A program made the position numbers and the translations under genes. From Roseburia sp. (GTDB taxonomy: Bacteria; Bacillota; Clostridia; Christensenellales; Pumilibacteraceae), in NCBI GenBank assembly GCA_023665905.1, contig JAMPDA010000006.1:1-64000 (forward strand): a stretch of 64,000 bases of DNA, given 5' to 3'. Of this stretch, positions 8,268 to 17,050 are shown one piece after another. The notes below the pieces were generated by a model, which worked only from the letters and a program-made list of their open reading frames with translations, was not told where the DNA came from and made no database searches. Numbering within the stretch: position 1 is the stretch's first letter; every line of letters starts with the position of its first letter.

Positions 8268-9137
8268 CTATACGGAAAAGCCCTTGCCGCGCACTTCGCT
8301 CGCGGTAATGACGTACGCAAAGGTATCGGGATATTTCTTCAGTATCTTATTGAACTCCGCGAGCTGGCGTTTTCTTATGACGCAGACGACCATGGACTTG
8401 ACGTCATGGGAATACATGCCCACGGCGGAAATGCACGTAACGCCGCGCCCGAGCTTTTCTATAAGCTCTTTACTGAGCTCCTCGGGGTTGTTCGTGATTA
8501 TCTCGAACTTGATAGCAGTTTTGAAGCCTGTCGTAATGACGTCGCCGACCATAGCCTGACTGAACTCCTGTGTCAACGACATGAGCATCGGGTTGATGCC
8601 GTTGTTGTACACAAATACGGAAATGATCATGACTATGGCGTCCAAGCCGTATATGTACCAGGTGAGGTTGACTGTCGGCATTTTACGCTGTATCAATATG
8701 GCGACGATATCCGTTCCGCCGTTGGAGCCGCCTGCGCGCATGATAAGCGCAAACGCGACGCCGCCCAAAACGCCCGCGGCGACGGCGGCGAGCACCGGCT
8801 CGTCCACTTTGAAGTACGTAAAATCGCAGAATTTCTGCATGAGCACCATGCCGGACGACGACAGCAACAGCGCGATGCCGGACTTGACGGCAAACGCTCT
8901 GCCTATCAAAAAGAACGCTATGACGAGCAGCGGCGCATTTATAATGAGCATGGTGTAACCGGTGGAAAAACCGGTCTTGTACTCTATCATAGTGCCGATA
9001 CCGGTCACGCCGCCGGGCGCGAAGGAGTACGGGAGTACAAATACGGAAACGCATACGGCGCGCATTGCCGCAGCCATTAATATCATAAGCGGTATCTTCA
9101 CGAAATCGTGAACACGCTTTTTCGTTTTAGCCGTCAT
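8268..9137 (-). CDS. YitT family membrane protein
   Basis: A 289-aa protein with five or six hydrophobic segments in residues 12-190 (MILMAAAMRAVCVSVFVLPY...APGGVTGIGTMI...GGSNGGTDIVA). A cytoplasmic C-terminal DUF2179 domain of about 80 aa follows (FKTAIKFEIITNNPEELSKELI...GVTCISAVGMYS). This is the typical YitT/DUF161 layout, for which no transport substrate is firmly established. A 10-codon reading frame (9134-9166) ends in an ATGA overlap with the start codon. The nearest Shine-Dalgarno-like GAGGAAG lies inside that small frame, so coupling is possible. First gene of the htpG operon. Confidence 0.88.
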   Translation of the reverse strand: MTAKTKKRVHDFVKIPLMILMAAAMRAVCVSVFVLPYSFAPGGVTGIGTMIEYKTGFSTGYTMLIINAPLLVIAFFLIGRAFAVKSGIALLLSSSGMVLMQKFCDFTYFKVDEPVLAAVAAGVLGGVAFALIMRAGGSNGGTDIVAILIQRKMPTVNLTWYIYGLDAIVMIISVFVYNNGINPMLMSLTQEFSQAMVGDVITTGFKTAIKFEIITNNPEELSKELIEKLGRGVTCISAVGMYSHDVKSMVVCVIRKRQLAEFNKILKKYPDTFAYVITASEVRGKGFSV

Positions 9138-9181
9138 AGAGCGCAGTTCTCAACTTCCTCTGTCATGTATTTGCGTTGAGT

Positions 9182-9210
9182 ATTATATCAAACCGCACAA
9201 ATAAAATCAA
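9182..9210 (-). promoter_or_regulatory. Promoter of yitT-htpG operon
   Basis: On the minus strand TTGATT (9205-9210), a 17-nt spacer and TATAAT (9182-9187). The predicted leader is about 38 nt. No CIRCE or other heat-shock operator is visible despite the htpG cargo. Confidence 0.75.
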
Positions 9211-9240
9211 GCGTTTAATGCGGTTTGCAACGTAATAAAC

Positions 9241-9443
9241 TAGGTATTATACCCCAGGGCAAGCCCTGGCCCGCACGGCAACCGAATGTTGCACGAAGCA
9301 TTGCTTACGTTCTCGCTTGTAGTCATGTGTATGCTTGCCCTGGAGCACCCTACGGGTGTTCCGCCGCAAGCGGCGGTGTATAAAACCTAATTTGTCCACG
9401 TCTCAAATTTGCCCTTGCAAGCAAGCAAATTTGCTCCTCGAAT
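9241..9443 (-). repeat. Structured intergenic repeat, copy 1
   Basis: A 203-bp non-coding element nearly identical to 17051-17254. It opens with TAGGTATTATACC and carries the approximate inverse (GTATAAAACCTA) about 150 bp later. Inside are the hairpins CCAGGGC-AA-GCCCTGG, GCAAC-CGAAT-GTTGC and CGCCG-CAAG-CGGCG, a distal CTTGCCCTGG able to pair alternatively with the first hairpin arm, and a tail with CAAATTTG/CAAATTTG arms. No protein is encoded. It lies between the thioredoxin reductase-like gene and the yitT promoter and fills this 334-bp gap. Confidence 0.85.
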
Positions 9444-9471
9444 AAATAAGCGGTGCGGCAGGGCGCGATTA

Positions 9472-10344
9472 TCACGCGCCGCGAGCTTGCTTGATGTCCG
9501 CGACAATGCTCGTGCCCACGCGAATACCGTCCGCCACGGCTTTGCCTATCTGCTTTATCCCTGCGGTGCAGTCGCCTGCCGCGTAAAGCCCGGGGATATT
9601 GGTCATGCCGCGCGCGTCGGTAATTATCGCGCCGTTTTTATCGGTAAAAACGCCCATGCTCTTGCACAGCGCCGACGCGCCGAAAACGCCTATCGCGATA
9701 AAAAGCCCGTCAGCCTCGAGCGTAGTCCCGTCAGCGAACTCGACGCCTTTGAACCTGCCGTTCTCGCCGAACACGCGTTTTATTTTACTCTCCACCGTGT
9801 TTTCGGCGGCAAACGACGGTTTTTCGCCGTTTGTCAAAAGATACGCCTCGCCGACGACGGCTTTCAGCGCGTTGTATTCATGCTCGGCAAACTCGCCCGC
9901 GCCGACGACCGCGACACGCTTTTTGCGATAGAAAAACGCGTCGCACACCGCGCAGTAGCTAACGCCCTTGCCCTCAAGCTCGCCTATCCCGTCGATATCG
10001 GCGCGAGCGCGCGCCGCACCAGTCGCCGCTACGAGCCGTCTTGCGCGATAAACTCCGCCGACAGCCGTTACGCTGAACATCTCGCCGTCGAACTCGGCAA
10101 AAGTGACGCTGTCCGAGATTACTTCCGCACCCACCGCGCGCGCCTGCTCCAAGCCCGTTTCGTACAGCTCCGCGCCGCCTGTCGCGCCCGTGCCGTAGTA
10201 GTTTTCTATGCGCTCCGCCCTTAAAAGCGCCGAAGCGCCGTTATGCAACAGCGCGACCGAAAGCCCGCCGCGCACGGCGTACAGCGCAGTCGATACGCCC
10301 GCGGGCCCGCCGCCTATGATTATCGCATCGTACAACTTATCCAT
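9472..10344 (-). CDS. Thioredoxin reductase-like flavoprotein lacking the NADPH motif
   Basis: A 290-aa flavoprotein with FAD loop GGGPAGVSTA, redox pair CAVC followed by DAFFYRKK, and C-terminal AAGDCTAG. Unlike the gene at 80-964, the second nucleotide site is degenerate: GAGEFAEHE replaces GGGNxAxxxA, and the HRRxxxRA phosphate-binding motif is absent (LLTNGEKP). This pattern is known for ferredoxin-dependent flavin thioredoxin reductases of clostridia, so ferredoxin may be the donor here (inference). I reject the longer frame starting at 10512 because a consensus promoter occupies 10351-10380. The message starting from that promoter would be leaderless at ATG 10344. Confidence 0.82.
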   Translation of the reverse strand: MDKLYDAIIIGGGPAGVSTALYAVRGGLSVALLHNGASALLRAERIENYYGTGATGGAELYETGLEQARAVGAEVISDSVTFAEFDGEMFSVTAVGGVYRARRLVAATGAARARADIDGIGELEGKGVSYCAVCDAFFYRKKRVAVVGAGEFAEHEYNALKAVVGEAYLLTNGEKPSFAAENTVESKIKRVFGENGRFKGVEFADGTTLEADGLFIAIGVFGASALCKSMGVFTDKNGAIITDARGMTNIPGLYAAGDCTAGIKQIGKAVADGIRVGTSIVADIKQARGA

Positions 10345-10350
10345 AACTAT

Positions 10351-10380
10351 AGTATACCCGTAATGCCGCCGAATTGTCAA
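10351..10380 (-). promoter_or_regulatory. Leaderless promoter of thioredoxin reductase-like gene
   Basis: TTGACA (10375-10380), 18-nt spacer, TATACT (10351-10356), then only ATAGTT before ATG 10344. Transcription should begin at or next to the A of ATG. No Shine-Dalgarno site could fit. Confidence 0.85.
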
Positions 10381-10513
10381 GCCGAGCGCACGGTTCGCCC
10401 GAAACGGCGCGCGCAAAAACGCAAAAATGCCGACGCGCAGTACTCCGAAGAATACTGCGCGCCGACATATAACTATTCGGTGCAATGCGCCTTGCGGCGC
10501 ACGCTTTGGCAAA

Positions 10514-10885
10514 CTATTTTTTCGCTTTGCCGCTTTTCGGCTTTTTGCTTTTGGGCTTTTCTTCGTCCGCGGTCGCCGCGCTTTCGCCGCTATCGCCGTT
10601 TTCGGCGGCGACGTCGGTCTTTGTCAGGTTCGCGACGACGTCCGAAAAATCGCACGACACGGTCGATTGCACAGCCACGGGCGGCATGTCGTCATCGACT
10701 TTTTCGTCCGCGGTCTGCGACGGGCATTTCGCCGCACAGGCGCTACAGCTCGAGCAGCCGCAGCCGCACGACGGCGCGGACTCGCCGTTGCGCTTTGCGC
10801 GGACCTTACGCCACACACGCCAACCGACGATACCGCCCACAAAGAGTATTATGAGAATTATAAGTACTATTTCGAGCGCTGTCAT
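10514..10885 (-). CDS. FeoB-associated Cys-rich membrane protein
   Basis: A 123-aa protein with one N-terminal membrane helix (residues 4-24, IVLIILIILFVGGIVGW) and a basic stop-transfer segment. A Cys-rich cytoplasmic stretch CGCGCSSCSACAAKC (about 40-54) follows, then an acidic middle and a Lys/Ser/Pro tail. Small proteins of this layout accompany feoB in many Firmicutes and may bind iron or a cluster. It overlaps the feoB stop by 4 nt (ATGA), so translation is coupled. The tail makes it longer than the usual 50-70 aa relatives. Confidence 0.85.
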   Translation of the reverse strand: MTALEIVLIILIILFVGGIVGWRVWRKVRAKRNGESAPSCGCGCSSCSACAAKCPSQTADEKVDDDMPPVAVQSTVSCDFSDVVANLTKTDVAAENGDSGESAATADEEKPKSKKPKSGKAKK

Positions 10886-13254
10886 TTTTTATCCTCCTTG
10901 TCCGTCTGTTCCGAACTGTCTGCCGCCGTTGCCGGAGTGACCGTCGCGGCGCCTTCCGCCGCGAGCACAGCCTGCGCCGATACGGCGCGACGGTTCTTTA
11001 CCGCACGGTACACAAGGAACGCCACAAGCGCCACAAGCGCCAAGAGCACACAGACGCTCATAGGCATCATGTACGTATTGAAGTTGCCCAGCCAGAACAC
11101 TACGAAGCTGACCACATACGACGTTACGAGCCAGAACGCGATCGCCTGCGCCGAGCGACGGCGCGAGTTGAGTTCGCCCATCGCCGCGCCGACAGCGGCC
11201 ATGCACGGCACGCTGAACAGGTTGAACGCCATGTACGCAAAGCACGCGGCGGGCGTCATCGAGCCGATCATGGCTTCGAATGCGGACGTATCCGCATCGG
11301 ACGCCGTGCCCTCGAGTATGGCGTCGCCGTCAAGACCGGCGATGGTGCCGAGCGTCGCAACGACCATCTCTTTGGCTATAAGACCGGTTATCGCGGCGAC
11401 GACGAACCGCCAAGCGTATTCCGACTGCGCCGACGCCGAAACAAAGCCGTTCGGAGCCGCGAATATAGGATAGAAAATGTACTGTAAGCCTTTACCTATG
11501 TAGCCGAGTATACTGACGTCTATGTCGCAGTAGCCGCCCTTGCCGAACGACGACAGGAACCAAATGACTATTATAGACGCCGCAATTATCGTACCGGCGC
11601 GCACGAGGAAGTGCTTAAGCTTATCCCACAGGTGAATAAGCGTAGAAACGCACTGCGGGCGGTGATATGCCGGAAGCTCCATAATGAACGGCGGCGGATC
11701 GCCTTTTAATGCCGTGGACTTGAGCGCAAACGCGGCGATGACCGCGACCGCTATGCCCATGAGATACATTATAAACACGACGAGGTCGCCGTACCCGCTC
11801 CAATACGTGTTCGCCATTACGCCCGCAAACGTCGCCCATATCGGCAGCTTCGCGCCGCACGAGAAGAACGGTGACAGCATTATCGTCAGTCTGCGCTCTT
11901 TCTCGTCCTCGAGCGCTTTAGTGGCTATTATGCCGGGGACCGCACAGCCGAAGCACATGAGGAGCGGCATGAACGCTCTGCCCGAAAGCCCGAAGCGGCG
12001 GCACGCTCTGTCGAGAATAAACGCGACGCGCGCCATGTAGCCGGTGTCTTCCATAATGGACAGGCAAAGATACAACAACATTACTTGAGGAATAAAGCTC
12101 AGAACCGAGTCAAGACCGGAGAGCAAGCCGTCGCACAGGAAGCCGCTCACCCAAGTGCCTTCGTAGCCGGCACGCGCGAGCCCTTCCGCGCTCACGTCTA
12201 TAAGTCCGCCCGTACACCAACCCAATAGGCTTTGCAGCCATACGCCGAGACTGGGCACGCCGACGTCGCCCGGCTCTATCATGAGCGCGCTTGCAAAAAG
12301 CTCGTTGGTCACTTTTACGCCGAACAGCGAATTGAGGAAGAAGATATCCTCGCTGAACGTCATGTGGAACACGGCGAACATTATAAGCGCAAATATGGGG
12401 AGCGCCCATATTCTGTGCGTCAACACCTTATCGGCCTTGTCGGAACGCGACAGCGTTTCACGTGTGCCCGAGCGCGTCAGGCACGGAGAAAAGTTTTTCG
12501 CTATGTATTTGTATCGCGCGTCGGCGACGCTCGCCTCGCAGTCGCCCTCGCAAAAGTCTTCGGGCATCTCGCCCAAAGCCGACGCGAGCGACGCCGCAAG
12601 ATTGGGGAACCTCGCGTTCGCGGCTTCGTCCGCTTCGACGAGCTTGGACGCGTGGAAAAGCGGATTGGCGACACCCTCCGCCGCCAGCGTGTCGCGTATG
12701 CGCTCCGCAAACGGATACAGCGCATGATCGGTCAATACGCTGACGCCCTTGCGCGGGGTCTTAGCCGTTTCGACGGCTTTTTGCATGAGCTCTTTAACGC
12801 CGCTCCCTTTGAGCGCGCTCATCGGCATAACGGGCACGCCGAGCGCTTTTTCGAGCCCTGCGACGTCTATCTCGTCGCCGGAACGCTTTACGGCGTCCAT
12901 CATGTTGAGCGCGACTACTACGGGCACATCCGTTTCGAGCACCTGCGTGGTCAAATACAAGTTGCGTTCGAGGTTGGTCGCATCGATAATGTTTATAACA
13001 AGGTCGGGATTTTCGTCGATAATAAAATTACGCGAAACGATCTCCTCGGGCGTGTACGGCGAAAGCGAGTATATGCCGGGCAGATCGACTATGTCTATCC
13101 GCTCCGAGGTCTGTTTCTTCAGCCCTTTATATACGCCCTCGCGTTTTTCGACCGTCACTCCCGGCCAGTTTCCGACATGCGCGGTGCTGCCCGTCAGTCT
13201 GTTAAACAGCGTGGTCTTACCGCAGTTCGGATTTCCTATAAGCGCTATCTTCAT
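10882..13254 (-). CDS. feoB: Ferrous iron transporter FeoB
   Basis: A 790-aa Fe(II) uptake permease. The N-terminal G-protein domain has G1 GNPNCGKTT (residues 7-15), G3 DLPGIYSL and G4 NMMD, followed by a helical GDI-like spacer. The transmembrane part includes the Gate motifs CFGCAVPGI and SPFFSCGAKLP, with conserved Cys residues. AAGGAGA precedes the ATG. The 119-nt gap to feoA contains an AT-rich TATAAT without a convincing -35 and a hairpin CTGCGC/GCGCAG, so an internal promoter is possible but unproven. Confidence 0.96.
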   Translation of the reverse strand: MKIALIGNPNCGKTTLFNRLTGSTAHVGNWPGVTVEKREGVYKGLKKQTSERIDIVDLPGIYSLSPYTPEEIVSRNFIIDENPDLVINIIDATNLERNLYLTTQVLETDVPVVVALNMMDAVKRSGDEIDVAGLEKALGVPVMPMSALKGSGVKELMQKAVETAKTPRKGVSVLTDHALYPFAERIRDTLAAEGVANPLFHASKLVEADEAANARFPNLAASLASALGEMPEDFCEGDCEASVADARYKYIAKNFSPCLTRSGTRETLSRSDKADKVLTHRIWALPIFALIMFAVFHMTFSEDIFFLNSLFGVKVTNELFASALMIEPGDVGVPSLGVWLQSLLGWCTGGLIDVSAEGLARAGYEGTWVSGFLCDGLLSGLDSVLSFIPQVMLLYLCLSIMEDTGYMARVAFILDRACRRFGLSGRAFMPLLMCFGCAVPGIIATKALEDEKERRLTIMLSPFFSCGAKLPIWATFAGVMANTYWSGYGDLVVFIMYLMGIAVAVIAAFALKSTALKGDPPPFIMELPAYHRPQCVSTLIHLWDKLKHFLVRAGTIIAASIIVIWFLSSFGKGGYCDIDVSILGYIGKGLQYIFYPIFAAPNGFVSASAQSEYAWRFVVAAITGLIAKEMVVATLGTIAGLDGDAILEGTASDADTSAFEAMIGSMTPAACFAYMAFNLFSVPCMAAVGAAMGELNSRRRSAQAIAFWLVTSYVVSFVVFWLGNFNTYMMPMSVCVLLALVALVAFLVYRAVKNRRAVSAQAVLAAEGAATVTPATAADSSEQTDKEDKK

Positions 13255-13373
13255 AAAACATCTCCTTTTTTGTATTTACGCGAAGGCTGCGCATTTCCGC
13301 CTCCGCGCAGTTATTTTCAATTATAATAGGGTTTTGGATACGGGCACACCGACAGGCGCGCTCCGCTCCCCAC

Positions 13374-13604
13374 TCAATCGGTGGTGACAGTCACCGACTG
13401 CGCTTCCGTCTTACGAAGCGTCAGTTCGTAACCGCGCAGGGTCACTTCTACGGGATCGCCGAGCGGCGCGACTTTGCGCATCGCTACGCTCGCACCGGGC
13501 GTTATCCCCATGTCGAACAGCCGCCTACGCAGCCTTCCCTCGCCCGAAATGGACTTGACTTCGCCCGACTCGCCTATCGCAAGCTCCGACAGCAATTTTT
13601 CCAT
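13374..13604 (-). CDS. feoA: FeoA family protein, proximal to feoB
   Basis: A 76-aa SH3-like FeoA that docks on FeoB and modulates iron uptake. Visible features are the G-E-x-G-x-V start of the fold, RRRLFDMGITPGASV and the closing RGYELTLRK strand. AGGAGG 4 nt before ATG 13604 decides the start. The frame is open to 13652, but the extra 16 residues have no ribosome site. Second of two FeoA genes in the operon. Confidence 0.9.
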   Translation of the reverse strand: MEKLLSELAIGESGEVKSISGEGRLRRRLFDMGITPGASVAMRKVAPLGDPVEVTLRGYELTLRKTEAQSVTVTTD

Positions 13605-13712
13605 GATACCTCCTATTGTCATTTTTGTGTTACGTTCTGCGTCGAACGACACAGAACAGTTAGCGACTGCGAACCCATCGGCAAAAAATTCGCCCGAAAG
13701 CGCACATAAAAC

Positions 13713-13943
13713 TCATGCGAATATCGGGCTTTTGCGAACGATAATATTTTCCGCCATTGCGCGGTTGAGCGCAATGCGCGAATCGTGCACGCGCACGATC
13801 ATATTGCCGTCGGAAACGGACAGCTTTACGAGCTCCGATCCGGACATAATGCCGAGATTTTCGAGGTGACGGCGCGTCTTTGCGTCCCCCATCACCCTGA
13901 CTACGGATACAGCTTCGCCCTGCGGCGCTTTATCGAGCGGCAT
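13713..13943 (-). CDS. feoA: FeoA family protein, first gene of feo operon
   Basis: A 76-aa FeoA paralogue with GEAVSVVRV, RRHLENLGIMSGSEL and the terminal DSRIALNRAMAENIIV strand. GAGAGGAGG lies 7 nt upstream of ATG 13943. An upstream in-frame ATG at 14000 gives 19 extra residues with no family similarity. It differs clearly in sequence from the second FeoA, so the pair could form a heteromeric regulator of FeoB, as seen in other clostridial feoAAB operons. Confidence 0.88.
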   Translation of the reverse strand: MPLDKAPQGEAVSVVRVMGDAKTRRHLENLGIMSGSELVKLSVSDGNMIVRVHDSRIALNRAMAENIIVRKSPIFA

Positions 13944-14017
13944 GACCGTGCCTCCTCTCCGAATTTGTGCGTGTTCGCTCCGTGCAACTTCAGTTCGCAA
14001 TAAGCAACCACGTACAT

Positions 14018-14046
14018 ATTATATATGCGCGATAAATCGGTGTCAA
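14018..14046 (-). promoter_or_regulatory. feo operon promoter
   Basis: Perfect TTGACA (14041-14046), 17-nt spacer, TATAAT (14018-14023). The leader is about 70 nt. I see no canonical Fur box, so the iron-responsive operator, if any, is not recognisable here. Confidence 0.85.
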
Positions 14047-14080
14047 GCATTTTCAACAAGTTTTTCGGTTTTGCGGCACA

Positions 14081-14120
14081 AAAAAATACGGACTGCCGTC
14101 GATCGGCGATCCGTATTTTC
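14081..14120. terminator. Terminator downstream of the lipoprotein amylase
   Basis: AAAAATACGGA pairs with TCCGTATTTT around an inner TGCCG/CGGCG stem. The outer arms are A- and T-rich, so it can act in both directions. It separates the amylase (stop 14197) from the feo promoter. Confidence 0.75.
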
Positions 14121-14196
14121 GTGAGTTTGCGTTATTTATCCGCGTTTACAAACCGCCGAAGCGGCATGTATGAATATTGCGGAAACGACGGCTTTT

Positions 14197-17004
14197 TCAG
14201 CGCTCGAATATAGCCGAGCCGTACGCGCCGATATTGGCGCTTCCGAATAGCGCCGTGCCCGAATCGCTCACGGTCTTGCTCGAGCCCGTCAGGTTGTGGT
14301 AAGAAACTATCGTTTCCGAGCCCTTTGTGACCGTTATCTTGAGCAAGCCGTTATCGTTGGCGCAAGTGACGTTGCCGCTTATCAACGCCGAGTGGGCGTT
14401 GCGCACGGCGGTCAGCGCCTTTACGTAATTGAGCAGCGACGAGGGATTGGGTTCCTGATCCGCCACGCTTGACGTGCTGCCGTTAAGGTTCAAGTCGGTA
14501 ATGGCGGTGCACTTATTCTGCCAAGTGCTCGTCCACTTCATCGACTGACGTCTGCCGTCGTCGCCCGTTGCTTGGCTCACCTGATATCCCACTAAACCTA
14601 TCTCGTCGCCGTAGTATATCCAGCTCAGTCCCGGCAAAGTCATTATTATCGCGAAATACAGTTTGCGATACGATTCGTTATTGAGATAATACTGCAAGCG
14701 GTTGATATCGTGGTTGGACGAGATCCAGGAGTTTATCGCCCTGTCGCCGCGCGCGGAGTTGTACATAGAAACGTTGCTGTTGACCATGCCCACGATGCTG
14801 TTTACATCGCTGTTTTTGATATTGTTCGGAAGATTGAAGAACGCGCAGAAATCGAACAGGCTGTCCATTCCGGCATAGAACGGCGACACGTTGCCGGCAT
14901 TGCCGTCGAGTTGCTCGCCCAAAAGGAAGCAGTGCGGATATTTGGACTTGAGTTTGTAGTTGAATTCCTTGAAGAACTCGACGTTTTTGGTGAGGTTGTA
15001 CCTATAATCGGTTTCGCCGCGATAATCGTCGCCGCCGGCGTTTGTGCTTTCGTCCGACATGAATATGTGCTTGATAGCGTCCATGCGGAAGCCGTCCAGC
15101 CCGAAGTTCATCCAATACGACGCAACGTCCGTCATCATATTTCTTACGGCTTGACAGTCGTAATTGAGCTCAGGCATGCCGGCGCCGAACGACGAATAAT
15201 ACGACCAGCCGTCGCCCGTCGTGTACCAGCGTCCGCCGCCGTCCGACTGCTTCCACCTGTAGAAATCGCGGTACTTGATCTGAGCGGTACTGCCGTCCTG
15301 ATAGGTCGTCGTTTCGATTATGCCCTGCTTGGACTTTAAGAACCACTCGTTGCGCGTGGAAGTGTGGTTTACGACGAGGTCCATTATGACCTTCATTCCG
15401 TTCTCGTGCGCCTTATACACCAGCTCGCGATAGTCGGCATTCGTGCCGAACTTGGGATCTATACTGTAATAATCGTAGCAGTCGTAGCCGTGATACGAGT
15501 CGCTGAGCTGTATGGGCGTCAGCCACAAAACATCGACGTTCAGCCCTTTAAGATATGTGAGCTTATTGATAATTCCGCGGATATCGCCCACGCCGTCGTT
15601 ATTGCTGTCGCAGAAAGACGCGACGAATATCTGATATCCCACGCCCATGTCGTCACAGGTCGTAGCCGTCGAGGCCTTGGGCAGGGTTGCCGCATACGAA
15701 CGGTTGACGTCGGAATTGCTCGCACGCATATTCTCTTTATTGGAGCTGTACTCGAAGCCGCTCAAGTACGCCTTGCCGTCCGACGTTTCGCCCTCTTTGA
15801 TGAACCAGTGATAGCTGTCGCCCACCTTGCGCGCGTTAGACTTGGAAACGCTGCAATCTCCGCCGTCCTCGCTTATCCAATTATCGTTCTCGATGATCGC
15901 CGCCTTGAAGTTGAACGACGAGCCGTACGACGAAAGTGATATCGCATAGACCGCGCCCGAAGCGTCCGTAGTGGTCTTGGTTACCTTCGTGCTGCTGCCG
16001 TTTCCCCACACCCAAAGCGACCATCTGCTGTAATCGCCGTTCATGCGCAGATAGTGTATGTACATGGTGTTGGACGCCGTCATCGTCGGCGTATAGCTTA
16101 TCTCGTCGCTGCCGACGCGCTGCCACTTGGCGAACAGCGTCATGTTGTCCTGAATTTTATCGGTGGAAAAATCCCAAGCGGTCGTGCCGTTTTCGACGTA
16201 CCAGCCGGTAAGGGTGTAGCCGCTGCGCGTCACATTGGGCGCAGTGAGCTTGGTATTGCTCTTAACGGTCTGCGCCGCAGGATTGCTCAATCCCGCTTTG
16301 CGCGCGGCGAGCGTAACATTGAACGTAGCGGTCACATCGTTCGTCCCCGGCGTGTCGTCGCCGTTGTCGCCGTTGTCGCCGTTGTCGCCATCATTGTCGC
16401 CATTGTCGCCGTTATCGCCGTTGTCACCGTTATCGCCGTTATCGCCGTTGCCGCTTGTCGAAGTCCACTTGGCGTACAGGAAGGTGTCGCGCGTGATCGT
16501 ATTTTCGGAAAAATTCCAGGCGGTAGTGCGCGTCGCGTCGGCAAACCAGCCGTCGAACCGATATCCGCTCTTTGTGGGCGCGGCAGGCTCCGCCACCTTT
16601 TCGCCCGATTGAACGCGTTTACTGTCAACCGCGCTTCCGCCGTCGCTGTAGAACGTGACGGTGTAGTAGACCGTTTCGGCGTTCGCCCACTTGGCGTAGA
16701 GCGTTATATTTCGTTCTATGGGTGTCGTTTCAAAGCCGAACGGCTTGGAAAACGCCACGTCGGAGTACCAGTCCACAAAAGTATAACCCGAGAACGTCGG
16801 ATTGGTCGGGCGCTCCGCGGTTTCCCCCGACAGAATGCTTTGGCTTTGGACCTCGCTTCCGCCGTTGGAATTAAACGTGACCGTATAGTATGTATCGCCG
16901 CCCTTATTTGAGCAGCCGGCAAGCGCAACAGCCGCGCCGAGTATAACGGCAACGACCGCCGCAACAGCCGCGGTAAACCCGAACCGTTTTTGTTTGTTTT
17001 TCAT
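14197..17004 (-). CDS. Secreted lipoprotein alpha-amylase/pullulanase-like enzyme (GH13) with InlB-type repeats
   Basis: A 935-aa surface glucan-degrading enzyme. The signal peptide ends in the lipobox LAGC (Cys31). Three Flg_new/Listeria-Bacteroides repeats follow (about 39-110, 114-181, 226-292), each with a GY..GWY...W core and a YAKW/FAKW end. A Gly-Asp-Asn linker (about 184-220) separates repeats two and three. Residues about 297-420 resemble a CBM41/pullulanase N-domain (MYIHYLRMNGDYSRWSLWVWG). The GH13 barrel carries Asp in GFRMDAIKH (~640), Glu in LLGEQ (~695) and Asp in SSNHD (~765). GGAGGG precedes the ATG. Its promoter lies upstream of repeat copy 2, giving an unusually long leader. 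Confidence 0.9.
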   Translation of the reverse strand: MKNKQKRFGFTAAVAAVVAVILGAAVALAGCSNKGGDTYYTVTFNSNGGSEVQSQSILSGETAERPTNPTFSGYTFVDWYSDVAFSKPFGFETTPIERNITLYAKWANAETVYYTVTFYSDGGSAVDSKRVQSGEKVAEPAAPTKSGYRFDGWFADATRTTAWNFSENTITRDTFLYAKWTSTSGNGDNGDNGDNGDNGDNGDNDGDNGDNGDNGDDTPGTNDVTATFNVTLAARKAGLSNPAAQTVKSNTKLTAPNVTRSGYTLTGWYVENGTTAWDFSTDKIQDNMTLFAKWQRVGSDEISYTPTMTASNTMYIHYLRMNGDYSRWSLWVWGNGSSTKVTKTTTDASGAVYAISLSSYGSSFNFKAAIIENDNWISEDGGDCSVSKSNARKVGDSYHWFIKEGETSDGKAYLSGFEYSSNKENMRASNSDVNRSYAATLPKASTATTCDDMGVGYQIFVASFCDSNNDGVGDIRGIINKLTYLKGLNVDVLWLTPIQLSDSYHGYDCYDYYSIDPKFGTNADYRELVYKAHENGMKVIMDLVVNHTSTRNEWFLKSKQGIIETTTYQDGSTAQIKYRDFYRWKQSDGGGRWYTTGDGWSYYSSFGAGMPELNYDCQAVRNMMTDVASYWMNFGLDGFRMDAIKHIFMSDESTNAGGDDYRGETDYRYNLTKNVEFFKEFNYKLKSKYPHCFLLGEQLDGNAGNVSPFYAGMDSLFDFCAFFNLPNNIKNSDVNSIVGMVNSNVSMYNSARGDRAINSWISSNHDINRLQYYLNNESYRKLYFAIIMTLPGLSWIYYGDEIGLVGYQVSQATGDDGRRQSMKWTSTWQNKCTAITDLNLNGSTSSVADQEPNPSSLLNYVKALTAVRNAHSALISGNVTCANDNGLLKITVTKGSETIVSYHNLTGSSKTVSDSGTALFGSANIGAYGSAIFER
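16364..16455 (-). repeat. 9-bp microsatellite coding the Gly-Asp-Asn linker
   Basis: About ten tandem copies of a 9-bp unit (plus-strand phase CGCCGTTGT with T/A variants) encode GDN repeats in the amylase. The unit is a multiple of three, so slippage would change linker length without a frameshift. Confidence 0.85.
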
Positions 17005-17050
17005 GGAATTCCCTCCGTCCGATAAGACTTGAGATACGCCGAAAGTAAAT

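Noticed and set aside
9182-9210. Heat-shock operator (CIRCE) before the yitT-htpG operon
   Set aside because: No TTAGCACTC-N9-GAGTGCTAA-like repeat is present.
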